Assembly: GCA_023213315.1 (NCBI GenBank)
Contig: JAKCPI010003270.1
Location: forward strand, 1-64,000
Origin: Euborellia annulipes
Lineage: Eukaryota > Arthropoda > Insecta > Dermaptera > Anisolabididae
DNA length: 64,000 bases
Direction: 5' to 3'
Each line of letters begins with the position of its first letter. Position 1 is the stretch's first letter. Made by a program: the position numbers and the translations under genes. Of this stretch, positions 57,791-64,000 are shown piece after piece. The notes under the pieces are model-generated. The model saw nothing but the letters and a program-made list of their open reading frames with translations. It was not told the origin of the DNA and searched no databases.

Positions 57791-58299
57791 GGGCTGGCTA
57801 TCGGGAATGGCGTGAAACTAGTCTCCTAGATCCCCTTGAAGAGCGATGAGCAGTTGGTGTCCATCAGTCAACGCGTTCAGAGCTGTGCGTATTTTTCGAG
57901 TCATCAAACCTTCAGCAGGTATACACAATATTGTTTTGCACTTTTTACCTTTTCTTATCTATACATGTTAATATTTTTTGATAGATCAATCAATCAATCA
58001 ATAGACGATTGGATAGCTTTTGTGTCTATTATTACAGGAGAAGGTCCAAATATGGGCTAGCTTTTGATTTTCGAATGTAATTGGTACATTTTTGGACATA
58101 TGGAGGAATTTAAACATTCAATCATAGCTTCATAAAAAATGCATTAAAAAAAAATTGCCTTTTGAAAATTGGGTCCAAATATGGGCTACCTCTAATTTTA
58201 TATCAAATTAAACAAAATATAAAGAGTAATGAGGAGATCAAGACAGCGAAAAGAAATAAAGAAAAAATATATTTCTCTTTCGCTTTATTTTACACGTTT

Positions 58300-58338
58300 G
58301 TCGACGTTTCGGCCGATATTCCGGCCTTCATCTTGACA
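58300..58338 (-). ncRNA. Hammerhead-like motif
   Basis: Minus strand: GATGA, stem GGCC...GGCC, GAAAC, GTC followed by gacaa, which pairs with ttgtc before the core (stem I). Confidence 0.45.
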
Positions 58339-58430
58339 ATGTGCTGTTTGCCTCGAGCTCAGAGAGGCTCTTGACCACTCCTGACAATACATGTGTGCCA
58401 ATAGTGATCTGAGCTCGAGGCAAACAAAAC

Positions 58431-58472
58431 ATTGTCCTGATGAAGGCCGGAATATGGGACGAAACGTCCACA
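58431..58472 (+). ncRNA. Hammerhead-like motif
   Basis: CTGATGA, then aggccgg...gggac, GAAAC, GTC. The stem II partner is mutated relative to the left copy. Confidence 0.4.
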
Positions 58473-58810
58473 AGCGTAGAAAATAAAGCAAAATAGAAAT
58501 ATATTTTTTCTTTATTGCTTTTGGCTGTCTTGATCTCCTCATTACTCTTTATATTTTGTTTTATTTTTAGGAGGCCCATATTTGGACCCCATTTCTAAAT
58601 TCTTGCAAATTTTTTTTGAATAAAGCATTTTGTTTATGAAATTCCCCCATGTCCAAAAATGTACCAACTACATTCGAAAATCAAAAGCTAGCCCATATTT
58701 GGACCTTCTCCTCTAATAATAAGCACAAAAGCTATCCAATCGTCTTATTGATTGATTGATTGATCTATCAAAAAATATTAACATGTATAGATAAGAAAAG
58801 GTAAAAACAC

Positions 58811-59286
58811 ACTATTATTTTGGTGTCAACACCACAATTCCAAAAGGCAAAGTAATTATCTTCTACTTGTTTTGTTATTGATACATTCCCCTCCTCCCTC
58901 CCTCCTTTTTCTCCACCCTCCCCCCCGTCACTTTCTCTTCTAAACATATCTGATAGATAACAGGTGACCGCAATCAATTAGGTTACTAATTTCCTTCAAG
59001 TGTGGGTGGAGATAGATATTGATCGATTCATTTTCCGCTTCATGTTTAGCTTAAAATGGGGTTAAGAGTTGCCAACACTAGGGGTAATTTTCGTTTTTTT
59101 TTTTTTTTTTTCAAACATCTATCAATAACCCAGCTACACCACCTGTGTTTTAAATTTATACTTTTCAACTTCCCGAAAAAACTTTTACATTATTTTTTGG
59201 GTCATTATGTTATCTAACAATAATTTAAATCTTATTTATTATTATATTTTGATATTTTCTTGAAATATAATATCAAAAAATTTTTT
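58811..59286. other. Spacer with pyrimidine tract
   Basis: The C/T-rich run at 58888-58935 gives the frame at 58768-58977 minus. No gene is seen. Confidence 0.5.
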
Positions 59287-60030
59287 CACATCCCAGCACC
59301 TCCACAGTCGACATATATAAAACAATTTATTTTCGTTAAAAATGATGTAGGATGCTTCACTTTAACAATAAATAAATCAGGAATGACTTCCCCGAAAATT
59401 TTTCGTATATTCTTTTGGAATTAAGTCCGATTGTGTATGTGAACACGATTGCTTAAAAACAGCCTGATCATTAAAATTTGGTATATACTCCTCGCACTAA
59501 AATTGTAGATTTCTTTCAACTTTTGGCGTAAATACGCCACCTGGAAGTAGTACTTTACTTAATAAGTTTTTAAAAAATTTTGAAATTTTCAATTTTTTTG
59601 TTATATATAATATACCATATATTAGCTAAGTAAAGCCTTGTTTGAAAAAGGATGGAGTTTTATCAATCAATGCTCAAATAGACTGTTCATTAGCCAGTCA
59701 ATATATGTTAATATAATATATATCTACAATAAATTAAAATTTCTCACATCCCAGCACCTCCACAATCAACAAATATAAAATAATTATATTTTTTTTTAGT
59801 TAAAAATGCCGTTTCAATGTAGTATGTTGCTTCATTTCAGCAACAAAAAAAAATGGTGGGATGTTTTGTTAGGCAACAAAAATTCCAAACAAAAATAATT
59901 TGAAAGAATTTGTCTATTGAGAGTTTATTATATTTAAGGGAAATTAAATTATATTTCGATATATATATTTTTTTTTTAATATGTTATAACAAATAAATTC
60001 TCTTCACATCCCAGCACCTCCACAGTTAAA
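59287..60030 (+). repeat. Three units with a conserved cacatcccagcacctccac core
   Basis: The core occurs at about 59287, 59745 and 60005, followed each time by atataaaa and aattat, with atgttgcttca-type wording between. Spacings are 458 and 260 bp. Isolated cores lie at 63719 and, reversed, 56843. Confidence 0.75.
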
Positions 60031-60774
60031 AAATATAAAATAATTATATATATATTTTTTAATGGAGTATGTTTCTTCACTACAACGATAAAAGAGTTGA
60101 TTTGTGTTAGTCCAATAAATTTCAAACAACTAAGCGTTTACACAAACAAATTTCATAATTCATTTTTCTTTCATCTATTAAATGATGATTTTTTTTAACA
60201 TTAATATTTTATAAATTATTAACGTCTAAACAGAGGATAAGAAATGAGTCTATTATGGGGGTAGAGAAAAGGAAGCAGAGCATTAACGCTCTCAGATCAA
60301 TTTTATTGTTCGCCCGCACTTTTATGACTTGATTCCATTAGTGTTGACGTGTCGTAATGCTTTGCAATGGCGTACAAAAAAAAAAAAAGAGAACTCATAT
60401 AAAATGAAAATGCGAAGCAGAGTTAGAGGGAAAGTGAAGGGGGAAGTTTTTTTTTTTTCCTATATTAAATGACAATTTCGAAACACATCTTCATTTGCAA
60501 TAATAATAATAATTGGTATTCAGAACGCAGGAAGGATAATAAAACCAATGAGTTTTGACCTAAAAAAAAAAATTATATTCGTAGGCTTCTTAGAAACCAA
60601 ATGACTTTATTAAATTGTAGAAATTTTTATTTATAAATTTATAGAATTCAATGTGTGTAGACCACTTTGAATTTAACGATTTTTTTTTTTTTTTATTTGA
60701 TTTTTTTCCATTCAAATAAAAACAATTCACTGAGATTTTATATTTTATTGTAATTTTATATCTACTAAAAAAAA
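60031..60774. other. Less repetitive spacer
   Basis: 60240-60400 is GC-richer (attgttcgcccgcacttt). No coding motif is seen. The frame at 60590-60781 minus is Lys/Phe-rich. Confidence 0.45.
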
Positions 60775-61085
60775 ATGCCATTTTTTCTGATTAAAACGAT
60801 AAACTACATTTGTATTTAATTGCGTAGCACATTATTAAAAATATGGTGTGACTGGTGAACAGCACACAACTTTCTCTTCCCAGACAGCTTGGAATATTGC
60901 AGAAATATCGCGAATCTTGCATAAATTGTCAATATTGCATCAATATTGCAAATTTTACAAAATATTGGCAACATTGCTGCAATATACAGTGGCAACATTC
61001 CAAGCTCATAACGTAGGTATATATCGAATTTTTGACATTAATCCAATACTTTCACTCTCTATATGTAAAAGTAATAGAAAGTAAA
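60775..61085. repeat. D fragment, E fragment and an aatattgc hairpin
   Basis: 60775-60835 is the 3' end of repeat D (minus). 60842-60880 is an E hairpin half. 60886-61006 has agcttggaatattgc against gcaacattccaagct, enclosing several copies of caatattgc/gcaatatt. 61010-61080 is the reversed 5' end of repeat E. Confidence 0.6.
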
Positions 61086-61365
61086 AAAAACACTTTGTTT
61101 TGTTCAAATGAAGTTAGAGTAGGTCGTCCATTTTTAATAAATTTATTAAAAAAATATTTTGGTTATTTTGTTTCTTAAAAAAAAAATCATGATTTTAGCT
61201 ATAATTAAAATTTAATTTATTTATTTCTGTTAAAATTATTAAAATAATTTTAATAAAATCACACAAGAACATGATCCCAATTAAACAATAAGAATTTTTA
61301 ATAACTTCATATTGTTATAGAAAAATAAAAAAAAATTAAGTCTATATAAACATTTTTTTATAATA

Positions 61366-61800
61366 TATTCTAAATTCTGCCATTTTTCTGAATTAAATGT
61401 TATGCCATACTTGTATTTATATTAGTTTTAAAATACTAAAAAACATAATTTTTTCGTTGAAGTGGAGAAAGCGTCAGTCCGCCATTTTTTTGAACAATAA
61501 ACATATAATTTAATGTTAAAAATTTATTTATTTAATTTAAAAAAATTATTTATTTTATTTTTCGCTTTTTAATCCCACAAATTCTCTAACTCGATTAATT
61601 AATGAGAATTTTTAATATTTTTATCTTCATATTGTTATAGAATAAGAAAGAAAATAATTTTTTTATTAGTAGGCTATATTCTAAATTCTGCCATTTTTCT
61701 GAATTAAATGATATACTACACTTATATTTTTATATATTACAACTTAATAAAAAACTATTTTTACGTTGAAGTGGAATAAACATCAATCTACCATTTTTGT
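61366..61800 (-). repeat. Repeat D, two copies
   Basis: About 61366-61488 and 61671-61800, about 305 bp apart, with shared flanks (ttcatattgttatagaa). Together they form a diverged tandem pair. Confidence 0.7.
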
Positions 61801-62340
61801 AAACAATAAATCCAAAGAATATAATTAATTAAAATTTAATTTCAATAATATGTGTGAGATTTAAATAACATTTTTTCTTTTCTTTTCCTAAATAGTTATT
61901 CTTAAATCCCACAAACGGTGGAATCAATTATAATTTTTAATTTTCTAGCAATTGCTTTCAAAGATTAAATCAAATTTTCTTTCAGTGGTGGCATTTAATC
62001 TGTCAGCCAGCCACCGTCGACTCCATTTTAATTCTAATCTCCCTTAACGTAATTCTATATTCTTCTAATTATCTTTTTCTTTCTTTCTTTTTTTTGGGGA
62101 AAATGGAGGGTGGCGGGCTGAGATGAAATCTAATTAAGCTCAATATTTCTTTGACATTTTCATGATTAAAAATCAGCGGCGAATATTTATTTTAAAACTA
62201 CCGTAGCTGCGGTAGGCCCTGGCAGGCAGTGAAAAGAAATTTAATTATATAACAATTTTTATTATTTTTCATTTGAGAGATTTAATTATTTAAATAATTA
62301 GCTTTAATATTTCTTAACAAGAATTCTCTTCCCATTGGAA
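61801..62340. other. Spacer
   Basis: I see no gene. A (ttctt)n-like run is at about 62077-62092. Confidence 0.5.
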
Positions 62341-62680
62341 AAATTTGTCAAATAAAATACCATATTTGTTTAGTATATTTTGATAAAAATGGGCATATCA
62401 TTGTTGTCATCAAAAATGACCCTTAAGTATTAATTTTCACACCTCTAGCTCATCGGGAAGTTTTGAAATTAGATTAATTTGCGTGAGTTTTCAAATAAAG
62501 TACCACATTAGTTTGGTCTATTTTGGTAAAAACCGACTGGCAATTTGCGTCATCAAAAATGACCCTTAAATATCAAATTTCAGACCTCTAGCTCATCGAG
62601 AAGTGTCCTAAACAAAGACTAAAAGTTGGTGACCTTGAAAGAGTAAGTTAAATAAAAGCATTTAATTAATTAATAAAATA
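62341..62680 (+). repeat. Two units of the 144-bp satellite family
   Basis: tcaaataaagtaccacatta and catcaaaaatgacccttaa match the array at 23.8-24.8 kb, and the right edge gaccttgaaagagtaag...aataaaagcattta is the same. No hairpin arm is present at the left. Confidence 0.88.
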
Positions 62681-62712
62681 TAATATAGATATAGGTAATT
62701 AAAGTTAAACTA

Positions 62713-62920
62713 GCCGCGCCGCCCGCCTTCGGCGGGCTTCGCGTCAGCAGGGGCTACGCCCCCTGGACCCCCAGCCACTGGCTCGGCCCGCCTGCGGCGG
62801 ACCCTCGCCTTTCTTAAATATGAGAAACGGGCTGGCGCTAGACGGGGGCTACGCCCCCTGGACCCCCCAGCCGCTGGCTCGGGCCCGCCTGCGGCGGACC
62901 CTCGCCTTTTCTTAATTATA
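62713..62920. repeat. GC-rich island of two 95-bp units
   Basis: ggggctacgccccctggacc recurs at about 62750 and 62845, each followed by ggctcg(g)gcccgcctgcgg and cggaccctcgcctttt. Self-complementary words (cccgccttcggcggg; gggggctacgcccc) give strong hairpins. The frame at 62710-62997 minus (Ala/Arg/Gly-rich) is a by-product. Single pieces occur at 15.56, 38.54 and 46.81 kb. Confidence 0.85.
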
Positions 62921-62945
62921 ATAAAAAGAAAATTATTATTACTAC

Positions 62946-62988
62946 GTATTCCAGTCCAGTGCCTGCTTGAGGATTTGTTTACATTCAA
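62946..62988 (-). mobile_element. SINE-A scrap
   Basis: attccagtccagtgcctgct and gaggatttgtttacatt only. Confidence 0.75.
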
Positions 62989-62999
62989 AGAATACACAA

Positions 63000-63250
63000 C
63001 TGCAAAGAATACTTAAATATTTCTCTATACATTTCCTATGGGAGAAATCGTAACTTTAAGAATTAATAACTCGAAAAGTTATAGGAATTTCGGGACCCGA
63101 GTATTTTTCCGGGACTCTCCATAACGTCCTCTATAAGACTGCAAAATTTTGTTTCAAAATTCCAACGGGAAGTTGGTCAAACAGAGCGTGACAGACGGAC
63201 AGACGGACAGACAGACGGAAGACAGACGGACAGACAGACGGACACTCCGT
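63000..63250 (+). repeat. Interspersed repeat end with (gacagacg)n minisatellite
   Basis: gttggtcaaacagagcgtga is followed by gacagacggacagacg-type repeats at 63189-63244. Such motifs commonly close dispersed repeats in invertebrate genomes. 16.44-16.57 kb shares related wording (ttttcctgactctccttaac). Confidence 0.65.
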
Positions 63251-64000
63251 AATTATTATATATAGAAATTGAATAAATAAATCTCACAATTGTTATTCTA
63301 TCATTAATCATATATATTAAATTTTAATTTTCGAATTTTTATCATTTATATGGATAGAGAGACAATGCCATTGTTGCTAATCTAAAATGCAATAGTTTGA
63401 TCGACGCACTTTTTCTTTTTTTTTTTAAGAAGTCGATCCATTAGAAAGAGAGAGAAAGATGAGATTAAATAGTTGATGCCCGTCAATTCCTTCTTTTTTT
63501 TTTTTTTTTTCTTCAACCCCAATATTTTTTCAAATCTCTTCTTCTTTTTCTTTCAACTTTTATATTTTTCAATTGGCTGGAAAATGTTTTTCCCGATTTA
63601 GATAAAAAAAAAAAACTTTATACGGTATAGTAGATCTATAAACTTTAAATTAAAAAAAAAAATGTTTCCTCTTATTTTAATTATTTATCACGAATTATTA
63701 CAAAATTTCAATCAGTCTCACATCCCAGCACCTCCACCTTCACACAGAGCATCCCAGCTCCTCCACGAAACTTTGAATCTTAAAGGAATCACTCTTTGAT
63801 TCTTTCGGATACAACCAACCTCTTTCATTTATCATAACTCGTAGATTGGTAGATTTATTCTTTATTTAATTCTGAATTCAGCTGTTTATTTGATTATTAT
63901 ATTACCTTCCGGCAGGTGGTGTGAAAAATCGATTTACTTATTATTTTCTTTCAAGTGATAAATATAGAACAATAATCTATATTTTAAGTCAAATTTAGAT
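63251..64000. other. AT-rich end of window
   Basis: No gene is seen. An isolated catcccagcacctccac with a second catcccagctcctccac lies at 63721-63768. Poly-T runs at about 63414-63427 and 63492-63510. Confidence 0.5.

Larger units (their letters stand above)
57940..58810. mobile_element. Large palindrome around two Penelope-type ends
   Basis: Arms at about 57940-58345 and 58430-58810 are inverted copies (agctatccaatcg; catatttggacc). The inner edges carry hammerhead-like motifs (58300-58338 minus, 58431-58472 plus). The loop includes cctcgagctcag against ctgagctcgagg. The four short frames at 57836-58579 are mirror translations of the arms. Confidence 0.75.

Noticed and set aside
58162..58579. 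Three overlapping frames with similar peptides
   Set aside because: They are the two arms of a palindrome read in both directions.
62710..62997. 95-aa Arg/Ala/Gly-rich frame
   Set aside because: It is created by the repeated GC-rich 95-bp units and a SINE scrap; no domain is visible.

Overview
The window is AT-rich eukaryotic, almost entirely non-coding DNA. It is full of interspersed repeats, and I find one credible host coding exon. That exon (37437-37512, minus strand) encodes part of the second RNA-recognition motif of a TIA-1/TIAR (Drosophila Rox8) type protein. It has a textbook acceptor and donor, so most of the window is probably intron or flank of that gene. The exon wording, the huge intron space, the Penelope-like retroelement and the tRNA-derived SINEs point to an invertebrate, most likely an arthropod. 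I cannot name the species.

The dominant repeat is a tRNA-headed SINE of about 550 bp (SINE-A here). It has Pol III box-like motifs, a palindromic AT linker and an (aat)n tail, and about 20 copies or pieces lie on both strands. Several are bounded by exact 10-14 bp target-site duplications (TSDs). Two smaller retroposon families (SINE-B near 52.5 and 55.3 kb, SINE-C near 47.0 and 52.1 kb) also show TSDs. Three hAT-like MITEs with 8-bp TSDs sit at 8.7, 32.0 and 39.1 kb. A foldback element with CACTG-like ends lies at 36.1-37.1 kb.

Layout. 0-9 kb: AT-rich DNA, a 131-bp tandem array, an inverted-repeat MITE, and tRNA-like cassettes enclosed in inverted repeats. 9-18 kb: SINE-A copies between three related satellite arrays (periods about 177, 175 and 188 bp). 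18.6-20 kb: a large palindrome carrying tRNA-like modules. 23.4-24.8 kb: a near-perfect 140-bp-arm hairpin next to a 144-bp satellite. 25.0-28.9 kb: a SINE-A copy split by a 3-kb Penelope-like element whose two 5'-truncated copies lie head to head. 29.0-30.2 kb: SINE, satellite and SINE bounded by one TSD. 30-37 kb: old DNA repeats and SINEs. 37.4 kb: the exon. 38-64 kb: more of the same families, two more palindromes built around hammerhead-like Penelope ends (55.6-56.1 and 57.9-58.8 kb), and a GC-rich island at 62.7-62.9 kb.

There is no operon, CRISPR array or multigene host pathway. The functional logic is that of parasitic DNA. A GIY-YIG/reverse-transcriptase retroelement has inserted into a SINE. 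The SINEs appear to be moved by some LINE machinery that is not identified in the window. Small DNA transposons are moved by transposases encoded elsewhere. All coordinates of repeat edges are by eye and good to about 5-20 bp unless an exact TSD is quoted.
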